From positions 113,729 through 177,728 of the forward strand of contig NZ_JAGGLI010000002.1 of NCBI RefSeq assembly GCF_017874355.1: 64,000 bases of DNA, written 5' to 3'. The number at the start of each line of letters is the position of its first letter. Position 1 is the stretch's first letter. Both the position numbers and the translations under genes were made by a program. The stretch is from Acetoanaerobium pronyense. GTDB taxonomy: Bacteria; Bacillota; Clostridia; Peptostreptococcales; Filifactoraceae. A model generated the notes under the pieces. The model was given only the letters and a program-made list of their open reading frames with translations. It was not told the origin of the DNA and made no database searches. Positions 19,500 through 29,717 of this stretch are shown piece after piece.

Positions 19500-20672
19500 T
19501 TATGCGATTTTGTATATTTTAGCATTTCTTAAATTAACACTTGCTTGAAAATCTCTATCCATAACATTTCCACATTCACATTTATAAACTCTATCAGAAA
19601 GTTTTAAATCTTTCTTAATATTACCACAACATGAACATAGTTTACTTGATGGATAAAATCTATCTACAATTCTTAATTCAACTCCATTAAGTTTGCACTT
19701 ATATTCTAATTTTGTTCTAAACTCATAGAATTTTTGCTGTGCAACTGCTTTGGATAAATGCCTATTCTTCATCATATTTGAAATTGCTAAATCTTCAATA
19801 GTTATAAAACTTGGTTTTTGTTTTATAAACTCATTTACTGTCTTATTAATATAATCAGTTCTGATGTTTGTAAGTCTTTGATGAAGTTTTTGTACCTCGA
19901 CTATCTGTTTTTGGATATTTTGACGAGTAGCTTCTCCTTTCTCTTTTTTATTTCTTAATTTTAAACTTTCATATTTCCTTGAAAGTTTTCTTTGTTCTCT
20001 CTTTAATTTCTTTTCTACTTTTTTAACTGTTTTAGTTTTATTAATATTTTTTTTAGTTAAGCCATTACTACAAATTGCAAAATCTTTAAGACCTAAATCA
20101 ATTCCTATTCCTTTGTAATATTGATTGCTATTGCTATAGTTTACATCTTCCTCAACTAAAATCGAAACGTAGTATCTATCAGCCTTTTGACTTACTGTAC
20201 CACTTTTAACTGTTGAATTAACTGGAATATAGCCAAATTCTTTTAATCTTACAAAGCCTAAAGTCGGAACTTTAACCCTATGTCTTTCAATTGTCCAATC
20301 AGTTTTATTGTTTTTAGGAAAATATGCTTTAACGTTTTTATTCTTCTTTTTCTTGAATTTAGGAAAACCACTTTCACCCTTAAAGAATCTTTTGAAAGCT
20401 TTTTCTCCATTCATTATAGCTTGTTTTGTAGCTTTAGAAGATACTTCTTTAATCCAATCTTTATCAGGATTATTAGGTATATACTCATTGTTAAGCCATT
20501 TTGAAAAATCCATACCACTAACAAATCTTTTTTCTTTTTCATAAACTTCTTTGTTATGAGCCATATAAAAGTTATATATAAATCTACTTACACCAATCGT
20601 TTGATGAATTTTAATTATTTGTTCTTTAGTTGGCTTAATTTCTATTTTGTATGCTTTTTTCAACTTCTTCAT
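19500..20672 (-). CDS. tnpB: TnpB RNA-guided nuclease of the IS607-type element
   Basis: This 390-residue TnpB, ancestor-type of Cas12, is an RNA-guided DNA nuclease that helps the element persist. All expected parts are present: an N-terminal helical region, the RuvC residues Asp192 (GIGIDLGLKDFA), Glu293 (FITIEDLAISNM) and the DRD at 372-374, and a zinc finger with Cys346/Cys349 and Cys365/Cys367. No frameshift or stop is seen, so the protein should be active if expressed. It starts six bases after the recombinase frame, which is itself broken near its start, so the nuclease may have outlived transposition. Confidence 0.93.
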   Translation of the reverse strand: MKKLKKAYKIEIKPTKEQIIKIHQTIGVSRFIYNFYMAHNKEVYEKEKRFVSGMDFSKWLNNEYIPNNPDKDWIKEVSSKATKQAIMNGEKAFKRFFKGESGFPKFKKKKNKNVKAYFPKNNKTDWTIERHRVKVPTLGFVRLKEFGYIPVNSTVKSGTVSQKADRYYVSILVEEDVNYSNSNQYYKGIGIDLGLKDFAICSNGLTKKNINKTKTVKKVEKKLKREQRKLSRKYESLKLRNKKEKGEATRQNIQKQIVEVQKLHQRLTNIRTDYINKTVNEFIKQKPSFITIEDLAISNMMKNRHLSKAVAQQKFYEFRTKLEYKCKLNGVELRIVDRFYPSSKLCSCCGNIKKDLKLSDRVYKCECGNVMDRDFQASVNLRNAKIYKIA

Positions 20673-20678
20673 CTTCCT

Positions 20679-21254
20679 TTATATTTTTTTATATTTTCTT
20701 AAACCATAAATTCTACAACTAAAAACATGAAGTATAGAAATTATATCTTGAACTAATTCTTCTGACGGTGATAGACTCTCGTTGTTTACAACAACTATTT
20801 TAACATTAAATTTTTCTAAAAATCTTTCAAACCATTCAAAGCCAAATCGAACAAATCTATCTTTGTGAGTTATTATTATAGTGTTTATATCAGAAGTCAT
20901 ACATTCATTTATAAGCTTATTCCACTTCTTACGATTATAATTCAATCCACTACCATAATCTTCTATTACTTCATCTACTATAATTCCTTTTGCATTAGCA
21001 TATTGTTTAAGAAACTCAACTTGATTTTTTAAATTATCTTTTTGATTAGAAGTTGAAACTCTTGTATATATAACTGTTCTTTTTTCAGATGATGTTATTC
21101 CTTTAAACTCTTTGTATTGTTCATAAGTATAATATCTTCTATTTGTTGGTGTTCTAAATGCTTTTAATTTTCCAGCATTATCCCAACGTTGAAGCGTCAA
21201 AACTGATACATTTAATCATTCGGCAAATTCTTTAGGTTTATAATTGTTGTTCAA
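20679..21254 (-). pseudogene. tnpA: IS607 serine recombinase tnpA, interrupted by TGA
   Basis: The frame opens with TTG at 21254 and reads a MerR-type helix-turn-helix, then meets TGA at 21218-21216 (context KEFAE-stop-LNVSV). It then continues without break through LTLQRWDNAGKLKAFRTP, the resolvase catalytic domain (YTRVSTSNQKDNL, nucleophile Ser) and the family end FSCRIYGLRKYKK. Intact relatives usually have Leu at the stop position, and TTA to TGA is one base change. A restart at a downstream TTG (21200) would lose the first helix of the DNA-binding domain. I therefore call it a pseudogene; readthrough cannot be excluded. Confidence 0.8.
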
Positions 21255-21291
21255 ATATAATCACTTCCTTTCAGTGATTATATTTGAACAA
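21247..21291 (-). promoter_or_regulatory. tnpA: Perfect 18-bp palindrome enclosing the tnpA ribosome binding site
   Basis: Two 18-base arms (21247-21264 and 21274-21291) pair perfectly around a nine-base loop. In the tnpA transcript the loop holds the Shine-Dalgarno bases AAGGAA and the second arm holds the TTG start codon. A further direct copy of GATTATATTTG lies at 21294-21304. The structure could repress translation or be a recombinase-binding site at the element's left end. Confidence 0.6.
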
Positions 21292-21316
21292 TTGATTATA
21301 TTTGTATATGTTTTCG

Positions 21317-22597
21317 TTAACTATTGATACCCTCCTGTTTAAGTATTCTAAAGGATGATTCCCCTTTATAGAGCTCTGCAAGAGCTAGATAAGCCTGCTC
21401 TGTAGCCCACTCTACTTCTGTAACGCCTGATGGGTCTTCATGTTCAAATCTTCCGTCCTTATAAAATGACATCAGTGCAGATGATATAGTATTTTCTCCT
21501 TTTACAAACTCTTGTCCATTTGGGTTTATATCTACTGCCATGAGTCCATTTATTACAGCCGCTAAAGTGTATATATTTTCACTTCCATCAAAACCAGGAA
21601 ACCCTCCCGTTTCAAGCTGCTTTGATTTTATAAAGGATAGTATTTTATTTACTGCCTCATTGGCCTGTTCACTTTCTTTGTCCATAAAACCAAGTAAAGC
21701 CATGGCTGCAGTATCTACATCCATATAAGACCCTACAGAGCCGTCTTCATTAATCATTCCTATTAAAGCGTTTTCTGCTGAGGACTTATTATAGTCTTCA
21801 TAGCCTGCAAGTTCTAAGGCTGCCATAGCATAGGCCTGAGTACTAGGATAATCATCCCAATCTATAATAACGAATTTCCCATTTTCTTTTTGGGAATCTG
21901 CCAATAGCTTTACATAGTTTGTTTCATTGTAGCTGTATGGATCTAAATCAGCTGCAAGAATTGTAAGTATATTTATAGCATAATTTAAAGAACTTTCTTC
22001 CTGAATAATCTCGAAATTTTCTTCTTTTTCAAGACCTAAAAGATTATGTGCAAGTACAACCCTAAATGGTCTTAATCCATTTTCCCTTTCAAATAACCCT
22101 TCAATTGTTTTTGTAGTCTCATTAACTGCACTTTCAAGCTGAACTTCACCATTTAACTTTTCTTTAACTTCTTGCTCTGCATCTTCAGTAGTTATTCCAC
22201 CATCATCATCTATAGTAAGTGCAAATATCCATATTATTTCGTCTCCGTCCTTTACACTTACAGAGCCTGCTCCAAGACTTGGAAATTGATTGTTTAAAGC
22301 GTATCTCCATCCAGATTCAGGTCCCTTGTCAAATTGCTTTTGGCCGTCTATAGATACTATAAACCCAGACTTTTGTTCAAAGGATACCTCTTTTTTTGCA
22401 ATGATTTTTTCTGTGATATCAAGTACAGTATCATTTTCTTCTATTGTTACAACCTCTTTATCTGCAACTATATTCTCATCATAACCTATTATTGATATAG
22501 TAACTTCTCCAACACTTTCAGGGCTTTTTTGACAACCCGTAAAGAGCATCATGGAAGCTAAAATCACAAACACCATTAATAATATATATTTTTTCAT
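21317..22597 (-). CDS. Lipoprotein with DUF4430 (transcobalamin-like) domain and alpha/alpha-toroid repeats
   Basis: This is a 426-residue surface lipoprotein. A signal peptide ends in the lipobox LFTGC (Cys21). Residues about 30-130 match the DUF4430/transcobalamin C-terminal-like fold (GPESGWRYALNNQFP, then VKDGDEIIWIF). The rest is built of prenyltransferase/squalene-cyclase-like helical repeats (STQAYAMAALELAGY, DTAAMALLGF, and ETGGFPGF). Vertebrate intrinsic factor has these two fold types in the opposite order. The gene directly follows an ECF transporter S component in the same operon, which suggests ligand capture, possibly a corrinoid, for that transporter. That role is inference; no ligand-binding residue can be assigned here. 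Confidence 0.82.
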   Translation of the reverse strand: MKKYILLMVFVILASMMLFTGCQKSPESVGEVTISIIGYDENIVADKEVVTIEENDTVLDITEKIIAKKEVSFEQKSGFIVSIDGQKQFDKGPESGWRYALNNQFPSLGAGSVSVKDGDEIIWIFALTIDDDGGITTEDAEQEVKEKLNGEVQLESAVNETTKTIEGLFERENGLRPFRVVLAHNLLGLEKEENFEIIQEESSLNYAINILTILAADLDPYSYNETNYVKLLADSQKENGKFVIIDWDDYPSTQAYAMAALELAGYEDYNKSSAENALIGMINEDGSVGSYMDVDTAAMALLGFMDKESEQANEAVNKILSFIKSKQLETGGFPGFDGSENIYTLAAVINGLMAVDINPNGQEFVKGENTISSALMSFYKDGRFEHEDPSGVTEVEWATEQAYLALAELYKGESSFRILKQEGINS

Positions 22598-22614
22598 CTT
22601 TTTCCTCCAAAATT

Positions 22615-23229
22615 CTAATCAATTTTCTTATAATATATTTTGTCCTTAAATCTAGAAAGTACATTTGATACATCTTTTCCAAGAAACCAGGCAAATCCAA
22701 AATTTCCAATACCATGCAAAAGGTCAAAGTAAAAAGATGTAATATTAGCCATTATAAAAGATTGAAGGGTCAATGGCCTTATGAAAAATAACCAATGCCA
22801 AAAGTTCATTATATAGTCAAAAATAAAACCCCAGAGAAATCCATATACAGCAAATCCAATCTTGAAAAACTTTTTAGGCAAAGCCTTTAAAAATACTCCT
22901 GAAGCTCCTGCTAATCCCCATGCAAGCATTTGCCAAATAGTCCACGGCCCCTGACCTATAAACATATTGGTTACAAGGGGAGAAAAAACTCCAACCATAA
23001 ATCCTACATTACCCCCAAAGACATAACCTGTCAAGATTACAAAAAATGTGGTGGGCTGGATATTTGGAAGCCCTGCAAAGGGTATTCTCATTACACCTGA
23101 AATACCTGCAAGAGTTGCTATAAGCGCGAGTTCTCTGGTAGTAGTATTCTTTTTTTCATATTTATACATAGCAAAAACAAAAACTAGTGTAAGGACTATC
23201 ATAGAATAAAAAGCTATATTATCTGACAC
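22615..23229 (-). CDS. ECF transporter substrate-binding (S) component
   Basis: This 204-residue integral membrane protein has about six helices. Features typical of ECF S components are the small-residue-rich LALIATLAGISGVMRIPFAG segment with the AxxxA-type helix that docks on EcfT, and the QPTTFFVILTGYVFGG helix. It sits between the dual ATPase gene and the DUF4430 lipoprotein gene with very short gaps. The vitamin is not evident from sequence. The neighbouring transcobalamin-like lipoprotein points to a corrinoid, but other vitamins or metals are possible. It starts with GTG after GAGGAGG. Confidence 0.85.
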   Translation of the reverse strand: MSDNIAFYSMIVLTLVFVFAMYKYEKKNTTTRELALIATLAGISGVMRIPFAGLPNIQPTTFFVILTGYVFGGNVGFMVGVFSPLVTNMFIGQGPWTIWQMLAWGLAGASGVFLKALPKKFFKIGFAVYGFLWGFIFDYIMNFWHWLFFIRPLTLQSFIMANITSFYFDLLHGIGNFGFAWFLGKDVSNVLSRFKDKIYYKKID

Positions 23230-23230
23230 T

Positions 23231-24808
23231 TTATACCTCCTCTAGTTTTGATAGAGTAATAAAATCACATGCGTCTTTGAGGGTTACAGAAATATCTTTT
23301 TCTGTATATGAGTCAAATAATTTGGATAGCTGAGTTCTATAATATTTCTCTTTTGAAAACACCCTTCTTGGTATATCATAGTCAATCAGTCTTCCACCTC
23401 CAAGTATTGCCACTTTATCGCAGGTGGCAGCAGAAAACTCTATATCATGAGTTACAAGTAATATAGTTTTACCTTCTTTTGACAATGACAGCAAAAGATT
23501 ATTTAATTTTCTTTTTAAAAATCTATCTAGTCCCCTTGTCGGCTCATCTAGTATTAAGATATCAGGCTCCATGGCTAGTATGCTTCCTATTGCCACTCTT
23601 TGTCTTTCTCCTCCCGAAAGATCCCTTGGATTATGATGAGCATGCTGAGTAAGTCCAAGTTTCATAAGTATGTCATCTAGCTTTTTTTCATTATATGTAT
23701 TATTTAGATTCATAGTAAATTTTATTTCATCTTTAACTGTATCGCTGAATAAGTAGTCATTTGGATTTTGTGATAAAAAACCAACCTTACCCTTTACTTC
23801 TACAAACCCTCTATCAGATTTTAATAAAGATGATATGTTTTTTAGGAGTGTAGACTTGCCACTGCCGTTTTCTCCCATTATTCCTATTATTTCTCCCTTT
23901 GGAAAATCCATGTTTATATCTTCTAGGACATCTATTCCATTTTCATAGGAAAAGCTAAGATTTCTTATTATAATTTCTGGTTCTTTTAATAACTTAGTCT
24001 CTAAGGGATATTTTTTAAAATGCACATCATATTTTTTAAGAAGCTCTACCCCTTCCTCTAAAGTAATAGGAATCTCTTCCTCAAGTCCCATAGAGATAAA
24101 AAACTCAGACACTGGTGGAAGAAAATCAAGGGAGTTTGCTTTGCTAAACCATGCAAAATCATGTGGCTCACCATTAAATACAATGCTTCCCTCTTCCATA
24201 AATACCACTTTTGAGGCTATATGAAGACACCTTTCTACTCTTTGCTCTACAAGAAGTATAGTATATCCATGCTCTTTGTTTAGCCTTTTAACCATTTCTA
24301 TTATTTCCTCTGCATATTTAGGGTCTAGCTGTGATGTAGGTTCATCTAATATAAGAACCTTCCTTCCCATAGAAAGAGCTCCACCTATGCATACTTTTTG
24401 TTTCTGTCCTCCTGACAAATCCATAGTACTTGATTTCGAAAGAGGCTCTATATCTAAAACTTTCAATATTCTATCTACCTTTTTAATCATATCTTCTCTG
24501 GACATCCCTGCATTTTCCATAGAGAATGCTATCTCTCTTTCCACAGTATCCATTACAATCTGATGCTCTGGGTCTTGGAATATAATCGAAGCGTTACAGG
24601 CTTTTACAAATTCTCCTTTTACTATCCCACCATGATATTCAGGTATAAGGTCTGATAGTACTTTTGCAAGGGTAGATTTTCCGCTTCCTGATTTTCCAAG
24701 TACGAGCACAATTTCTCCTTCATAGAGACTAAAATCAACATTTTTAAGAGAAGGATTTGACCTATTAGGATAATAATAGGAGTAATTTTCCAGTTTCATA
24801 ATTTCCAT
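23231..24808 (-). CDS. Fused ECF transporter ATPase (EcfA-EcfA')
   Basis: This 525-residue protein carries two complete ABC ATPase domains. The first has Walker A GKSGSGKST (about residues 34-42) and signature LSGGQKQ. The second has Walker A GENGSGKST (about 307-315) and signature LSGGERQ. Each has an ILDEPT Walker B. ECF transporters usually have two separate ATPases; the fused form fits the dedicated (group I-like) layout in which T, S and A genes share one operon. It couples ATP hydrolysis to toppling of the S component via EcfT. It overlaps neither neighbour but spacing is only 1 and 9 bases. Confidence 0.93.
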   Translation of the reverse strand: MEIMKLENYSYYYPNRSNPSLKNVDFSLYEGEIVLVLGKSGSGKSTLAKVLSDLIPEYHGGIVKGEFVKACNASIIFQDPEHQIVMDTVEREIAFSMENAGMSREDMIKKVDRILKVLDIEPLSKSSTMDLSGGQKQKVCIGGALSMGRKVLILDEPTSQLDPKYAEEIIEMVKRLNKEHGYTILLVEQRVERCLHIASKVVFMEEGSIVFNGEPHDFAWFSKANSLDFLPPVSEFFISMGLEEEIPITLEEGVELLKKYDVHFKKYPLETKLLKEPEIIIRNLSFSYENGIDVLEDINMDFPKGEIIGIMGENGSGKSTLLKNISSLLKSDRGFVEVKGKVGFLSQNPNDYLFSDTVKDEIKFTMNLNNTYNEKKLDDILMKLGLTQHAHHNPRDLSGGERQRVAIGSILAMEPDILILDEPTRGLDRFLKRKLNNLLLSLSKEGKTILLVTHDIEFSAATCDKVAILGGGRLIDYDIPRRVFSKEKYYRTQLSKLFDSYTEKDISVTLKDACDFITLSKLEEV

Positions 24809-24817
24809 GTTCTCCTC

Positions 24818-25573
24818 CTAATAAAAATTATAGCTCGACATTTCCCTAAATAAAAACATATTAATTAATATTATAACTGACATAAAAAAAAGTACATAAT
24901 CCCTTTTGTTTATGGAAATTTCACTGTAAGAAGTTCTTTTTATAGATGAAGAAAATCCCCTCGAAGAAAGAGCCTCAGCTCTTATAAGTGCTCCCTCTAA
25001 AGAGGATATGAGAATTACCTTTAGTAGTGGGGTATATGCTTTTATCTTACCCCTCAAAGATGTTTCGTTAAATTTCACGCCTCTAAGCTCCATGACATCC
25101 TTTATCCTAATTACATCTTTTTTTAATCTATGAATCACATGAATACTCATAGATACAGTAAGGGCACTCTTGCCTGCAAGCCTTGAAAAAAATGAAAAGG
25201 AATCATCTTTATCAACTAAAAAACCATATATAGAAAATATCATCATCATACCAAAGAGCTTCATAGACATAACAAGTCCAAATATTATTGCCTCTAAGGT
25301 AACCCTTATTCTTCCTATAATAGGAATGCCCGTTATTTTAAACAGCTCAGTATTTCCCCCTTGATTAACAAGGGGATTTATAATGATTATTATAAGTGAG
25401 CTAAAAAGACTGAACAAAAGAACCTCTTTAAATTTTTCCTTTTCCTTGAATACAAAAAAGAAACCAATTAGAAAAAGATTTAATATTATCACAGCCCTAG
25501 GGTCTTGATAGTAAAGCATGCTAAAAAGCAGTGCAAATAATAAGGCAAGTGCACTTTTAGGATTGAATTTCAT
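24818..25573 (-). CDS. ecfT: ECF transporter transmembrane component EcfT
   Basis: This 251-residue membrane scaffold protein joins the S component to the ATPase. N-terminal membrane helices are followed by the cytoplasmic coupling helices with the family's Ala-Arg-Gly-like motifs (DVMELRGVKF and EALSSRGFSS), where conserved arginines contact the ATPases. It is the first of four consecutive transporter genes (T, A-A', S, lipoprotein) and follows ligA by 14 bases, so the transporter may share a transcript with ligA and galT. No riboswitch is visible in the short gap. Confidence 0.9.
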   Translation of the reverse strand: MKFNPKSALALLFALLFSMLYYQDPRAVIILNLFLIGFFFVFKEKEKFKEVLLFSLFSSLIIIIINPLVNQGGNTELFKITGIPIIGRIRVTLEAIIFGLVMSMKLFGMMMIFSIYGFLVDKDDSFSFFSRLAGKSALTVSMSIHVIHRLKKDVIRIKDVMELRGVKFNETSLRGKIKAYTPLLKVILISSLEGALIRAEALSSRGFSSSIKRTSYSEISINKRDYVLFFMSVIILINMFLFREMSSYNFY

Positions 25574-25587
25574 TTAACATACCGCCT

Positions 25588-28642
<3,055 letters not shown>

Positions 28643-28730
28643 AAAAACACCCTCTTAAAATAAGAATATAGCATAAGTCTAATGTCAATTTAGAACTTGG
28701 CTATTTTTCTTTATATTTAAATTAATTATT

Positions 28731-29672
28731 CTAATATCCCCTATCTAAATCCACTATGTTAAGTAGTTCCTTTCCCTCTTTTAGTCTCTTTAGATTTTCA
28801 TAAATCAAGTTAAATCTTCTCTCATCCTTCATCTGAGATATCCATGAGTTATGAGGAGTGATGTATATATTTTTCAAATCCCATAAAGGATTTTCCTTTG
28901 AAAGAGGTTCACTTTCAAATACATCAAGTGCCGCACCCTTTATAGCTTGATTTTTAAGGGCATTAAAAAGAGCCTTCTCATCTACTACTTTTCCTCTTGA
29001 TACGTTTATAAAAAAAGCTTCCTTTTTCATAAGATTAAACTTTTTCTCATCCATAAAGCTTTCAGTCTTTTCTGTAGATGGAAGCACCATAACTAAAAAA
29101 TCAGCTATTTCGATGACTTCTTCTACCTTTTCTATGGGATATACCTTATGAAAAAACTCAGCTTCTCTGCCTTTTGTATTTACTCCTATTATGTTTACAT
29201 CAAATCCTTGAAGTCTTTTGGCACCTTCTTTGGCAATAGTTCCAGTGCCTAAAAAAACTATATTCTTCCCTGTGATTTCCATTATGCCAAGGTCCATTTT
29301 CCATCTTTTTTCCTGTTGCTTTTCAATAAAACCTCTAGAGTTTTTTGCAAGCTGAAGAATGTTTAGGACTATCCACTCTCCCATAGGAATTGAGTATCCT
29401 CCCTTGTTATGGGCAAGTGGAATATTCATAGAAATCAGCTTTTCCTTTGGTACAAAATCAAACCCTATGCTCGATAGCTGAATAAGCTTTAGGTTTGTAA
29501 ATTTTTCTATATCTAGGTTCTCAAATGGGTTGTAGCAACAAAGTACATCCGAGTCATAATCAAGAGATTCTTTATCAAAGTGGTTTTCATCCACAACTTT
29601 TATTTCGTATCCTAAATTTCTGATCTTATCAAAGTTTTCTTTTCCATAGTCGTACATAAATAATGCTTTCAT
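28731..29672 (-). CDS. D-isomer-specific 2-hydroxyacid dehydrogenase
   Basis: This 313-residue NAD(P)-dependent dehydrogenase belongs to the phosphoglycerate dehydrogenase-like family. The nucleotide-binding motif is VFLGTGTIAKEGAKRL (about residues 140-155). Catalytic Arg (INVSRGKVVDE), Glu (DVFESEPL) and His (ITPHNSW) are present. Members reduce 2-oxoacids to D-hydroxyacids or the reverse; the substrate cannot be fixed here. It has a good AGGAGG and stands alone between galT and the HelD-like gene, with short gaps of 88 and 45 bases. Confidence 0.88.
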   Translation of the reverse strand: MKALFMYDYGKENFDKIRNLGYEIKVVDENHFDKESLDYDSDVLCCYNPFENLDIEKFTNLKLIQLSSIGFDFVPKEKLISMNIPLAHNKGGYSIPMGEWIVLNILQLAKNSRGFIEKQQEKRWKMDLGIMEITGKNIVFLGTGTIAKEGAKRLQGFDVNIIGVNTKGREAEFFHKVYPIEKVEEVIEIADFLVMVLPSTEKTESFMDEKKFNLMKKEAFFINVSRGKVVDEKALFNALKNQAIKGAALDVFESEPLSKENPLWDLKNIYITPHNSWISQMKDERRFNLIYENLKRLKEGKELLNIVDLDRGY

Positions 29673-29717
29673 ATATTTTCCTCCTATGTGATCAGCTCTT
29701 AGAATTATTTTAACATA

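Larger units (their letters stand above)
19345..21310 (-). mobile_element. IS607-type insertion sequence (ends approximate)
   Basis: The unit contains a serine-recombinase tnpA followed by tnpB with the order, spacing (six bases) and protein types of the IS607 family. It lies between the methyltransferase start and the stop of the lipoprotein gene, inserted within a few bases of the latter. IS607 elements lack terminal inverted repeats and leave no regular target duplication, so exact ends cannot be fixed by eye. The recombinase is interrupted by a TGA, so this copy is probably immobile unless helped by another. Confidence 0.8.

Noticed and set aside
21216..21218. TGA in tnpA as selenocysteine or recoded tryptophan
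   Set aside because: Relatives have Leu there, many genes in the window end with TGA, and no insertion element-like hairpin follows the codon.
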